From NCBI GenBank assembly GCA_017304845.1, contig JAFKLL010000013.1, forward strand, positions 1 through 64,000: a DNA stretch of 64,000 nucleotides. The letters are read 5' to 3'. This document shows, one piece after another, positions 51,485 through 59,973 of this stretch; position 1 is the first letter of the stretch, and every line of letters begins with the position of its first letter. This stretch comes from Solirubrobacterales bacterium (GTDB lineage: Bacteria > Actinomycetota > Thermoleophilia > Solirubrobacterales > 70-9). The position numbers were made by a program, and so were the translations under genes. A model generated the notes under the pieces. The model made no database searches. It was not told the DNA's origin and was given only the letters and a program-made list of their open reading frames with translations.

Positions 51485-52990
51485 CTACCTCCTCCTGTCT
51501 TGACTGGACACAGTGGCCGCGGATTCCCCCAGCGACCGGATGAAAGTGTTCATGCGGGACATCGCATCGCCCGTCGACGCGGGCGGCGCCTCGACGTCTC
51601 GCCGGCGCCGCTCGACCTGTTCCCGCAGCGCGGACCGGACGGCGTCGGCGTCGACCGTGGTCAGGCGGCCGTCGCGGACCACGACCCGGCCGTCGACGAT
51701 CACGTGCCGTACGGAGCGCCCGGACTCGGAGAGGGCGAGGCCGGCTTCGAGCATCTGGACCCCGGCCAGCCCGTCGGCGGACTGGTCGAGCAGGATCAGG
51801 TCGGCCACCGCGCCTTCGACGATCCGCCCGTCGGGTCGGTCGCCGGGCGCGAGCACGCCGTGCCCGGCCGTCGTCGCCATCGTGATCGCGTCGGCGCCGG
51901 ACACCCAGCGGGGCCCGTCGTTGTGGATCAGGGCGGCCAGCTTGACCATCTCCCAGAGGTTCTGGTTGTCGGAGGAGGCGGAGCCGTCGGTCCCGACCGC
52001 GACCCGCCCGCCTCGTTCGTGGAGCCGCCCGACCGGGCAGCGCCCGCTGCCGAGCCGCAGGTTGGCGGCCGGGTTGTGGACCACGATCGAGTCGGTGGCG
52101 ACGATGCGGTCGATGTCCTCCTCCTCGATCCAGACCGAGTGCGGCAGCGAGCAGTTCGGGCCGAGAACCCCGAGGTCCTCGAGCGCCGCGACCCCGCTCC
52201 GTCCGAAGCGCTTTTCGCAGACCGCCTTCTGCAGGAAGGTCTCGAGCAGGTGGATGTGGAGGCCGGTGCCGTGGTTGCGGGCCGCGTCGGCCAGACCGCC
52301 GAGCAGCTCGTCCGAGCACCACTGGACCCCGCCGGGCCCGGCCAGGATCCTGATCCGGCCGTCGCTCGATCCGTGCCACCGCGAGACGGCCTCCTCGAAC
52401 TGGGCCAGCAGGTCGTCGGGCTCGAGGAAGCGGACCTGCTCGGACATGAGGGCCGGTCCGAGGTCGAACTCGATCGCGTCGGCCAGCTCGCCGGTGAAGT
52501 CGCAGTCGTTCATCAGCGGCGCGACGCCGGCCCGGATCCCGACCTCCTCATAGGCGCGGACGGCGCCGGCGACGCCGTCCAGCGAGGGCGGCGTCATCCA
52601 GAGGTGGTCGACCACGGTGGTCACGCCGAGCAGCAGCATCTCGACCGCGCCGGCCATCGCGTTGACGTAGTGGTCCTCGGCCGTGTAGAGGCCGGAGGAT
52701 CCGAACATGCGGAGCAGCCATGGCTCGAGCAGGAGACCTTCTCCGACTCCGCGCAGGCAGTTCTCGGGGGAATGCGAGTGGGCGTTGACCAGGCCCGGCA
52801 TCGCCAGGAGCCCGGCGCCGTCGATCTCCTCGGCTCCCTGGGGCGCCGGGTTCTCGCCTGCCGACGAGATCCGGCGGATCGCGCCATCCGCGATCTCGAT
52901 GTCGACGGCGGTCAGTCTCTGACCGGGTTGCGCCAGCAAGTCGCAACCTCTGATCAGAACAGTTGACGAACCACCATCGACTGGATGCAA
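51485..52990 (-). CDS. amidohydrolase, AtzA/guanine-deaminase-like (second copy)
   Basis: The 501-aa product starts with TTG 52990, with AGGAGG about 9 nt upstream. It has metal sites MPGLVNAHSHSPENCLRG (HxH), LHIHLLETF, and the catalytic Asp in AVGTDGSASSDNQNLWEMVK. The same subtype III aminohydrolase class as 34323-35705 but only moderately similar, so they probably act on different heterocycles or steps. It is first in the BMP-transporter operon, behind the tandem palindromes at 53057-53091. Confidence 0.88.
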   Translation of the reverse strand: MHPVDGGSSTVLIRGCDLLAQPGQRLTAVDIEIADGAIRRISSAGENPAPQGAEEIDGAGLLAMPGLVNAHSHSPENCLRGVGEGLLLEPWLLRMFGSSGLYTAEDHYVNAMAGAVEMLLLGVTTVVDHLWMTPPSLDGVAGAVRAYEEVGIRAGVAPLMNDCDFTGELADAIEFDLGPALMSEQVRFLEPDDLLAQFEEAVSRWHGSSDGRIRILAGPGGVQWCSDELLGGLADAARNHGTGLHIHLLETFLQKAVCEKRFGRSGVAALEDLGVLGPNCSLPHSVWIEEEDIDRIVATDSIVVHNPAANLRLGSGRCPVGRLHERGGRVAVGTDGSASSDNQNLWEMVKLAALIHNDGPRWVSGADAITMATTAGHGVLAPGDRPDGRIVEGAVADLILLDQSADGLAGVQMLEAGLALSESGRSVRHVIVDGRVVVRDGRLTTVDADAVRSALREQVERRRRDVEAPPASTGDAMSRMNTFIRSLGESAATVSSQDRRR

Positions 52991-53056
52991 CGCAGTACCC
53001 CTCCTACCGGAGCGACCGCCGACTCCTCACTTCCGACGATCTGGACCCGAAATGAA

Positions 53057-53091
53057 GTTCAAAATCATGAACCTCGTTCGATGGATGAAAC
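53057..53091. promoter_or_regulatory. tandem IclR-type operator B
   Basis: Site 1 is 53057-53072, GTTCA-N6-TGAAC (perfect). Site 2 is 53076-53091, GTTCG-N6-GAAAC, again offset by 19 bp. They lie 67 bp upstream of the TTG of the BMP-operon amidohydrolase and about 115 bp downstream of the IclR gene. The remaining gene-free DNA here (52991-53205) shows nothing else I can name. Confidence 0.65.
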
Positions 53092-53205
53092 ATAGCAACG
53101 TCTGGCCGGACGTGCAACGAATTCGTGAAAATCGGTCGCCAAAGACCCCGATTCCCAGGCAGGAAGCCGCAAATAGGGAGGTTCAGGAGACGCCGAGAAG
53201 CGAGA

Positions 53206-54036
53206 TCAGGCGGGCAGAGCCGGCACGCCGGCCTCGGCCATGATCGACTTGGCCATGTCGCTGAGCATCTGGCCGATCTCGGCCATGCGCTCCTCGTCGA
53301 GGTCCGCCGGGAAGCCGAGCGCGAGCAGCAGCAGGCCGAGATTGCCGTTCTTGCCGCGCACGCCGGCCACCACCGCGTGATTCTGGTTCAGCTCTCCGGC
53401 GCTGACCGCCCAGCCCCGGGTGCGCGCCTGCTCGACCTCGTCGATCAGCGCCTCGGGCGTCGTGATCGTCGCGTCCGTGTGGGCGGGAAGCCGGCGTGAC
53501 TTGATGATCCGCTTGGCACGGGCAGGATCCATGTGGGCCAGCAGCACCTTGCCGAGCGCCCCGTCCATCGGCCCGTAGCCCGAGCCGACAGTGATGCCCA
53601 CGTGGACGTCGTCGGCCGGATAGAAGCGCTCGATGATCCGGCACTCCTCGTCGGTGACCATCTGGGCCACCGCGAACGAGAGGTTGTACTTGGCGGCGAG
53701 CGGCGCGATGCGGTCGATCGTCGAGCGCACCAGTTGGACCTGGCGGCTGGCCTCGGTCCCGAGGGGGATCAGCGCGGGGCCGAGCCGGTAGCAGCGCGAG
53801 TCCTGCTCGCGGCGCACGAAGTCATGTGCCTCCAGCGTCGCCAGCAGGTTGTGCATGGTCGACTTGGAGAGCCCGGTGGCCTTGACCAGCTCGGCCTGGG
53901 TGGCGCCGGGCTCGGGGGAAGCGGCCAGCTCATGCATGACCCGGATCGCGCCGACCACGGCCGGCACCTGGTACTTGGCCGGCTTTCCGTCGGTCGCGTC
54001 GTCCACGCCCACCTTGGCTTCCTCCGATCCTTCCAC
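53206..54036 (-). CDS. IclR-family transcriptional regulator
   Basis: The 276-aa regulator starts with GTG 54036. Residues about 22-85 are the winged helix (YQVPAVVGAIRVMHELAAS, TQAELVKATGLSKSTMHNLLATLE). The effector domain (about 100-265) has the IclR pattern, with GALGKVLLAHMDP, RTRGWAVSAGELNQNHAVVAGV and LGFPADLD. It probably binds the tandem GTTCA-N6-TGAAC palindromes seen at three promoters of this cluster and senses a pathway metabolite. It follows the aldehyde dehydrogenase gene by 11 bp, so it is likely autoregulated from the promoter at 55452-55489. Confidence 0.92.
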   Translation of the reverse strand: MEGSEEAKVGVDDATDGKPAKYQVPAVVGAIRVMHELAASPEPGATQAELVKATGLSKSTMHNLLATLEAHDFVRREQDSRCYRLGPALIPLGTEASRQVQLVRSTIDRIAPLAAKYNLSFAVAQMVTDEECRIIERFYPADDVHVGITVGSGYGPMDGALGKVLLAHMDPARAKRIIKSRRLPAHTDATITTPEALIDEVEQARTRGWAVSAGELNQNHAVVAGVRGKNGNLGLLLLALGFPADLDEERMAEIGQMLSDMAKSIMAEAGVPALPA

Positions 54037-54047
54037 TCGGCCTGACC

Positions 54048-55451
54048 CTACTGGGGCCGGGCGCGGAAGCGGCGGAAGATGATCGGCTTCTCGCGGGTCA
54101 TCTCCTCCAGCGTGTAGCCGAGACCTTCGCGACCGCGGCCGGAGAGCTTGACCCCGCCGAAGGGGATCACCGGCGGCCGGTAGTTGTCGGTGCCGTTGAT
54201 CACGACGCCGCCCGACTCGAGCCGCTCGGCGACGATCAGGGCCCGCTGCGGATCGGTCGAGAAGACCGAGCCCATCAGGCCGAAGGAGGAGGAGTTGGCG
54301 ACCTCGAGGGCCTGCTCCTCGGAGTCGACCGGGATCAGGTTGAAGACCGGGCCGAAGATCTCGTCGTCCCGCGCGATGTCGGCCGTATGCGGCACGCCGG
54401 CCAGCAGGGTCGGCGCGAAGTAGGCGCCCTCGGACTCGCCGGTCCCGGCGGCGACCTCGGCCCCCTGGGAGCGGGCGTTGGCGACCTGGGAGGCGACCTT
54501 GCTGGCCGCGCCCTCGTGGATCAGCGGCCCGATGGTCGTCTCCGTCTCGATCGCGGCGCCGACGGTCTGGGCGGCGACCGCCTCGGCCATCCGCGAGACC
54601 AGCTCGTCATGCAGCGAGCGATGCACGATCACGCGCTTGCTGGCCGAGCAGGCCTGGCCGTTCATCAGGATCCGGCCCCGCAGGATCTCGGCCGCGACCA
54701 GGTCGATGTCGGCGTCGTCGAGCACCAGGCAGGCGTTGTTGCCACCGAGCTCCAGATGCAGGAAGCGAAGCTTCTCGGCGGTCGCCTTGGCGACCGCGAT
54801 GCCGGCGGCGGTCGAGCCGGTCAGCGAGATCGCGTCGACGCCGGGGGCCTCGGCCAGCGCGGCCCCGACCGCGGCGTCGCCGCGCACGACGCCGATCACG
54901 TCGGCCGGGACGCCGGCCTCGATCAGCGCCTCGCGGAAGCGCTCGACGACGAGCGGATCCTCGAGCGGCGGCTTGACCACGACGGTGTTGCCGCCGACCA
55001 GCGCCGCGGCGCACTTCTCGACGAAGAGCTCGACCGGGAAGTTGAAGGGCAGGATCGCGGCGACCACCCCGAGCGGCTCGCGCCGCGTGTAGGCGAGATC
55101 CCACTCGGTGCCGAAGTTGCCTTCTGTCGGCAGCACGCGACCGGCCAGGCGCCGACCCTCGATCGCGTTGCCGCGCAGGAAGTGGATGCCACCGCCGACC
55201 TCGAACTCGGCCTGGCCGATCGGCTTGCCGGACTCGGCCGAGAGCAGCCGACCGAGGGTCTCCTGCTCCGGCTCGAGGATGTCGGCGGCACGATCCAGCA
55301 TCGCCGCCCGCTCCGCCACCGGCGTCTCCTTCCAGGCCCGTCGCGCAGCGACGGCTCGAGCTACGACCCCAGCCACATCGGCGGGATCGGTCAGTTCGAC
55401 CTCGCCCAGCAGCTCGGTCCCTTCGGGGTTACTGATCTTGACGGTGCTCAT
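54048..55451 (-). CDS. NAD(P)-dependent aldehyde dehydrogenase
   Basis: The 467-aa ALDH has the cofactor blocks ILPFNFPVELFVEKC, VVVKPPLEDPL and SLTGSTAAG. The general base is Glu in FLHLELGGNNACL, and the nucleophile is Cys in MNGQACSASKR. The C-terminal VINGTDNYRPPVIPFGGVKLSG block is typical. It oxidises an aldehyde to the acid, fitting a semialdehyde released during ring degradation. It carries the two-site operator directly between pyk stop and its ATG, and is followed by the IclR gene. Confidence 0.93.
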   Translation of the reverse strand: MSTVKISNPEGTELLGEVELTDPADVAGVVARAVAARRAWKETPVAERAAMLDRAADILEPEQETLGRLLSAESGKPIGQAEFEVGGGIHFLRGNAIEGRRLAGRVLPTEGNFGTEWDLAYTRREPLGVVAAILPFNFPVELFVEKCAAALVGGNTVVVKPPLEDPLVVERFREALIEAGVPADVIGVVRGDAAVGAALAEAPGVDAISLTGSTAAGIAVAKATAEKLRFLHLELGGNNACLVLDDADIDLVAAEILRGRILMNGQACSASKRVIVHRSLHDELVSRMAEAVAAQTVGAAIETETTIGPLIHEGAASKVASQVANARSQGAEVAAGTGESEGAYFAPTLLAGVPHTADIARDDEIFGPVFNLIPVDSEEQALEVANSSSFGLMGSVFSTDPQRALIVAERLESGGVVINGTDNYRPPVIPFGGVKLSGRGREGLGYTLEEMTREKPIIFRRFRARPQ

Positions 55452-55454
55452 TGG

Positions 55455-55489
55455 GTTCAGCCTACAGAACTATGTTCAAGGTTTCGAAT
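55455..55489. promoter_or_regulatory. tandem IclR-type operator C
   Basis: Site 1 is 55455-55470, GTTCA-N6-AGAAC. Site 2 is 55474-55489, GTTCA-N6-CGAAT, again offset by 19 bp. They fill the 37-bp gap between the pyruvate kinase stop and the aldehyde dehydrogenase ATG, so a bound regulator would sit over the promoter of the ALDH-IclR operon. Confidence 0.6.
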
Positions 55490-56931
55490 CACGGCACACG
55501 GTGCACCTCGAACAGATTCGTCCCGAGCTTCATGTCGGAGAGCCCGGCCACGATCGCGATCAGATCACCGGAGCTGGCCGCCCCGAAGGTGACCGCGTCA
55601 TCCGCGCACTCGTAGAGCAGGTTCCGGATCTCGGTGGTCTGGTCGTTGAGGACCGGACGCACCCCGAAGCTGAGCTTGAGCTGCCGCTGGGTCTGGAGGC
55701 TGTGGGTGACCGCGAGCACCGGAACCCGGGGCCGATGGGCGGCGACCACCTTGGCCGTCCGGCCGGATGCGGTCGGCACCACGATCGCCTTGAGGTCGAG
55801 CCGGTAGGCGGCGATCACGGCGGACTGGGTGACCGAGTCCGAGACCGTCATCTTGTCCTGGCTGGTCCGGCTGAGGACCCAGTCCCAGTAGGGCAGGTCG
55901 GTCTCGGTGCCGCGCGCGATCTGGTCCATCACCTGGACCGCCTCGACCGGGTACTCGCCGACCGCGGTCTCCTCGGAGAGCATGATCGCGTCGGTGCCGT
56001 CGTAGATCGCGGTCGCGACATCGGTCACCTCGGCCCGGGTCGGCCGCTTGGCCGAGACCATCGAGGCCAGCATCTGGGTGGCGGTGATCACCGTCTTCGA
56101 GACGTGGCCGGCCGCCCGGATCAGGCTCTTCTGCAGCACCGGCACCTTCGAGAGCGGCACCTCGATCCCGAGGTCGCCACGGGCGACCATGATGCCGCCG
56201 GTCGCCCGGTCGACGATCTCCTCGACCGCGTCGGCGGCCTGCGGCTTCTCGATCTTCGCGATGATCGGGATCTGCGAGCGCAGTTCCTTCAGCTTGTCCA
56301 GCACCGGGTCGAGATCGTCGGCCTTGCGCACGAAGGAGACCGCGATGAAGTCGAGCTGGTTGGCGACCGCGAACTCGACCCAGCGCAGGTCGTCCTCGGA
56401 GACCGAGTCGAGCCCGGACTCGACGCCCGGCAGGTTCATGCCCTTGTTCGAGGAGAGCGGGCCGCCCACCTCGACCTCGGCCTGGACGGTGCTCCCGTCG
56501 TTGCCGGTCACCCGCAGGCGGATCGAGCCGTCGGCCAGGTACACGGTGTCGTCGATCTTGAGGGCGTCGCAGAGCTCGGGCCAGTCGATCGGGATCAGCG
56601 TCGCGGTGCCGTCCACGTTCTCTGGGGTGAAGGTGACGGTCGAGCCGTGGACGATGTCGACCACGCCCTGCGGGTACTTGCCGACCCGGAGCTTCGGACC
56701 GGGCAGGTCGCCGAGGATCCCGACCTCCATGTCGAGCTTCTCCGACACCGCCCGGATGTCCCGGATCACCCGCAGGTGGGTGTCGGCGTCGCCGTGCGAG
56801 AAGTTGAGGCGGAAGACGTCTACGCCCGCCACGATCATCCGCTCGAGTACGGCCGGATCCCACGATGCGGGTCCGACGGTGGCGACGATCTTTGTGCGGC
56901 GAGTCTCGGAGTGGTTCACGCCCCCAATCAT
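55489..56931 (-). CDS. pyk: pyruvate kinase
   Basis: The 480-aa product has all pyruvate-kinase blocks: RRTKIVATVGPASWDP, FRLNFSHGDADTH, GILGDLPGPKLRVG, IIAKIEKPQAADAVEEI, MVARGDLGIEVPLSKVPVLQK and ATQMLASM. It transfers phosphate from PEP to ADP. The C-terminal allosteric domain (SRTSQDKMTVSDSVTQ onwards) is present. The start is ATG 56931 or GTG 56919 (VNHSETRR). The upstream 190 bp hold overlapping short inverted repeats (56954-56974) that may be regulatory. Confidence 0.96.
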   Translation of the reverse strand: MIGGVNHSETRRTKIVATVGPASWDPAVLERMIVAGVDVFRLNFSHGDADTHLRVIRDIRAVSEKLDMEVGILGDLPGPKLRVGKYPQGVVDIVHGSTVTFTPENVDGTATLIPIDWPELCDALKIDDTVYLADGSIRLRVTGNDGSTVQAEVEVGGPLSSNKGMNLPGVESGLDSVSEDDLRWVEFAVANQLDFIAVSFVRKADDLDPVLDKLKELRSQIPIIAKIEKPQAADAVEEIVDRATGGIMVARGDLGIEVPLSKVPVLQKSLIRAAGHVSKTVITATQMLASMVSAKRPTRAEVTDVATAIYDGTDAIMLSEETAVGEYPVEAVQVMDQIARGTETDLPYWDWVLSRTSQDKMTVSDSVTQSAVIAAYRLDLKAIVVPTASGRTAKVVAAHRPRVPVLAVTHSLQTQRQLKLSFGVRPVLNDQTTEIRNLLYECADDAVTFGAASSGDLIAIVAGLSDMKLGTNLFEVHRVP

Positions 56932-57122
56932 GACGACCCGGTCAAGCGCGCCTGTGAATGCCGTTCACGACGGCGCCGAGAACGCCAAAACAAACACTGT
57001 CCCGTTTTTGGGATCCGAATCCGGGGTAACGGAGGCAATGGCCTTCATCTCGTCCGGGTCGATCCCCCAAACGATTCGACGAGAGGGCCTGACAGCGAGT
57101 GCCTGCGCTGTCTAGGAAGAGG

Positions 57123-57156
57123 GAAAGCCCGCCCCGACGGAACGGGGCGGGCTTTC
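57123..57156 (-). terminator. intrinsic terminator after penicillin acylase gene
   Basis: A perfect 14-bp stem (GAAAGCCCGCCCCG paired with its complement) encloses a 6-nt loop. The terminal A/T pairs give TTTC ends on either strand, so it can stop transcription of the 59638-57176 gene and also readthrough from the other side. It lies 19 bp after the acylase stop codon. Confidence 0.8.
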
Positions 57157-57175
57157 TCGAACTTGCTTCTCGCGC

Positions 57176-59638
57176 CTAGCGGTGACCGTTGAAGGAGATC
57201 ACCTGCTGGATGCCGGACGGGCGGTTGGTGTACCGCATGGTCGTCAGCGGGAGCGGCGCGAACGAGATCCGCTCGGCGTTGGCGTCCGAGTGCCAGTCGG
57301 CCGGGTTGCTCGAACCCTGGTCGCTGGTCAGCTCGGTGCCGGCCTCGGCGATCGCGTTCCAGATCGACTGCTGGCAGGCGGCCTTGTCGCCCTTGCCGCA
57401 GTACTTGACCTTGAAGGGGCTGGTCACCTTCTTGCCGAGCAGCGCCCGGATGTCCTTGTCGAAGTACTGGTACCAGCCCGAGTACTGACCCGACGGCGGC
57501 TGATCGAACCGCGAGAACAGGGTGTTCAGCTCGGTGGTCTGCGAGCCGAGCACGGCGCCCATGAAGGCGTTCGCGATCTTCGGCCAGGCGACGTCCATCG
57601 AGGCCGCTCCGGGCGCGTCGATCAGGCCGTCGTCGTTGAGGTCGAGGCGGCTGCTGCCGGCCTTGTTCCACGCGACCATCTGGTCGAGCATCTGCTGGGC
57701 TTGGGTGCTCGGGGCGGTCGAGCCCTTGAGCAGCTCGGCCAGCAGCGGCACCGTGACCACGGCGCGGACGTCCTGGGTGGCGCCGGCGTTCATCGCCGAG
57801 ACCACGGAGGGCATCGTCCACTTGCCGCCCTTGCGGTTCTTGTACATGTTGCGGGTCAGCATGGTGACGCGCTGGACGGAGCCGTTCCGGCCCCACTCGT
57901 CGTCGGCCGCGCCGAAGCCGCGGGCGACGCTGTTGTTCCAGTTGATCATCAGGCCCGACTTCGGGTTGGCCCCATGCGGGTGGCCGTTCTTCGAGAGGAA
58001 GCCCTTCCACTCGAACTGGCCGGTGCCCTTGGTCAGCAGGCCCGGATCGACCCGCTTGTCGCGGATCGGCAGCTTGCCTGACGTGTACAGGGCGATGTTC
58101 TTGTTGTCGATGTAGAACGAGTTGAAGGTCTGCGGCGTCTTCGACGCAGCCTCGTAGAACGTCTTCGGGTTCTTGACCGACCCGTTCGAGAGACGGCGGT
58201 TGAACAGCAGGTCGACCACGTCCTTGCCGTAGCTGGAGCGCTTCGACGAGATCGCGACCTTCTTGCCGTTGGCCGTCGCGTAGCCGACCACCGGACCGTG
58301 GACCGTGGTCTGGTAGACGACCGGATCGCCGTTCAGCGTGCCGGCGTTGAAGGTGGCCATGTCACGGCACTTGCCCTTGTACAGGTACTTGGTGTCGGAG
58401 CCGTCGCAGAGGATCTCCGCGTACTGGTCGATCACGTCACCGCTGGCAGAGGTCAGGGTGGTGGCGAAGTCCTGACCGCGCCCGATCAGCAGGTAGCCGG
58501 GGAACGGGGCCGAGGTGGCGCCACGCCACTTCAGGTTCGGCGCGTTCATGTCGATCTCGTAGGTGAGACCGGGAGCGAAGTAGCCGATCTGGGGACCGCC
58601 GACCATCAACGGCTTGCCGGTGGCGGACTTCTTGGCGGTGACCATCAGCGTGTTCGAGGCCTGGTGGCGCGGCTCGGGCGAGCTGAGCAGGGTCGGCGAA
58701 CCGCCCTGCACCGGATTGACCCGCTCGTAGCTGCCCGGATCGATGATCACGTTGCCGGACTTGTTCTTGGGCCGCATCGAGTACGGGAAGCGGCCGTCGA
58801 TCGAGGTCGGGCTCTCGTTGTTCTTGAACTGACGGAGGTCGTTGAAGATCTTCCAGCCACGGCCGGGGCCCTGGTTCTTGATCAGACCGCCGAGGAACTG
58901 GGTGCGACGGGCCTCGTCGCCACCGCCCTCGCCGAGGAACTGGTCCTTGAGCGCGTTGACGGCGTAGACGTCGTTGCGGGTCCAGTGCGGCGTGGTCGGG
59001 CTGTGGGCATCGAGATAGGCGTTGATGCCGGTGAGGTAGGTGTCGATGTCGCGCAGGACGGCGCGGCCCTCGCGACCCTGCGCCTTGAGGGCGTTGGTCT
59101 GCTTGGCGATCTCGGCCTCGGTCTGGGCGCTCGGCTGGAAGTTCTGCAGCGACGAGACCAGGCCGATGGCGCTCAGGCCGGGCACGTCGATCGCGGCGAC
59201 GCGGGCGTTGTTGCGCGCCTGCTGCAGCAGCAGGCCACGGTCCTCGGCCGCGATCCATCCGGCCGCCCAGATGCCGCCGTCATAGGTCGTGGCGGTGACG
59301 TGGGGGACGTCGTACTTGTCGCGGATGATCGTGACGCCTGCGCGCGGGACCTCTTCCTTCGCGCCCGGGCCGTCGGTCGAGACGCCGAGCTTCTCCGACT
59401 TGAAGTACTTGTTGATGTCGGAGTTGGTGACGCTGTTGAAGAGCGGGGTGAGCGCGTCATACATCTTCGCCTGGGTGTCGGCGCCCGCCGGGAACGGGAA
59501 GGTGCCGTACTGGCCGGAGGGAATGATGTTGCGCGCGACCGCGGAATAGTCGCGAGGGGCGGCATTCGCGGCGGGCACGGCGGCCAGGCCGAGAAGGCTC
59601 AAGATCATCAACGCCACGTAGGCGCTAGTTCGACGCAT
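57176..59638 (-). CDS. secreted penicillin-acylase-family Ntn hydrolase
   Basis: The 820-aa precursor starts at ATG 59638 with a signal peptide (YVALMILSLLGLAAVPAANA). The alpha-subunit region contains VTIIRDKYDVPHVTATTYDGGIWAAGWIAAEDR. Before the beta subunit, a linker ends at HQASNTLMVTAKKSATGKPLM, where the Ser of ASN is the expected N-terminal nucleophile after autocleavage. The beta chain has HGPVVGYA and a late NWNNSVARG. It should cleave amides such as acyl-homoserine lactones or beta-lactam side chains. It stands alone and is followed by an intrinsic terminator. Confidence 0.9.
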   Translation of the reverse strand: MRRTSAYVALMILSLLGLAAVPAANAAPRDYSAVARNIIPSGQYGTFPFPAGADTQAKMYDALTPLFNSVTNSDINKYFKSEKLGVSTDGPGAKEEVPRAGVTIIRDKYDVPHVTATTYDGGIWAAGWIAAEDRGLLLQQARNNARVAAIDVPGLSAIGLVSSLQNFQPSAQTEAEIAKQTNALKAQGREGRAVLRDIDTYLTGINAYLDAHSPTTPHWTRNDVYAVNALKDQFLGEGGGDEARRTQFLGGLIKNQGPGRGWKIFNDLRQFKNNESPTSIDGRFPYSMRPKNKSGNVIIDPGSYERVNPVQGGSPTLLSSPEPRHQASNTLMVTAKKSATGKPLMVGGPQIGYFAPGLTYEIDMNAPNLKWRGATSAPFPGYLLIGRGQDFATTLTSASGDVIDQYAEILCDGSDTKYLYKGKCRDMATFNAGTLNGDPVVYQTTVHGPVVGYATANGKKVAISSKRSSYGKDVVDLLFNRRLSNGSVKNPKTFYEAASKTPQTFNSFYIDNKNIALYTSGKLPIRDKRVDPGLLTKGTGQFEWKGFLSKNGHPHGANPKSGLMINWNNSVARGFGAADDEWGRNGSVQRVTMLTRNMYKNRKGGKWTMPSVVSAMNAGATQDVRAVVTVPLLAELLKGSTAPSTQAQQMLDQMVAWNKAGSSRLDLNDDGLIDAPGAASMDVAWPKIANAFMGAVLGSQTTELNTLFSRFDQPPSGQYSGWYQYFDKDIRALLGKKVTSPFKVKYCGKGDKAACQQSIWNAIAEAGTELTSDQGSSNPADWHSDANAERISFAPLPLTTMRYTNRPSGIQQVISFNGHR

Positions 59639-59779
59639 GGAAGTTCTCCTTGGGTCCCGGCGGATGGCGGCAGTCGGCGTCGCCAGGCAGACGGGGGTCA
59701 TGAGGTTTGATCAAAGGCTACAGCGACCAGAACACTGGTTGGACGACATAGGTGCGGTCGGCATCCCCAGCGGAATACA

Positions 59780-59785
59780 TACAAT
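59780..59785 (+). promoter_or_regulatory. -10 box for tRNA-Ser
   Basis: TACAAT ends 10 nt before the mature tRNA-Ser 5' end, implying an almost leaderless tRNA transcript. No clear -35 is visible. Confidence 0.4.
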
Positions 59786-59795
59786 CGGGCGGCCC

Positions 59796-59885
59796 GGAGA
59801 GGTGGCCGAGTGGCTGAAGGCGCTCCCCTGCTAAGGGAGTATGCGGTTTATAGCCGTATCGAGGGTTCGAATCCCTCCCTCTCCG
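59796..59885 (+). tRNA. tRNA-Ser (GCT)
   Basis: The 90-nt cloverleaf has a long variable arm: acceptor GGAGAGG/CCTCTCC, anticodon stem CTCCC/GGGAG with loop CTGCTAA (anticodon GCT), variable arm TATGCGG...CCGTATC and T-arm GAGGG-TTCGAAT-CCCTC. The discriminator is G and CCA is not encoded. It decodes AGC/AGU. Confidence 0.97.
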
Positions 59886-59973
59886 TTTCGTTTCCGGAGG
59901 CTCTGGAAACCTTCGGTGGAACGAATCTTGAACGAGGCTGACGCAGGGGTCGGCCTCCGAACCAGGAGGTTTC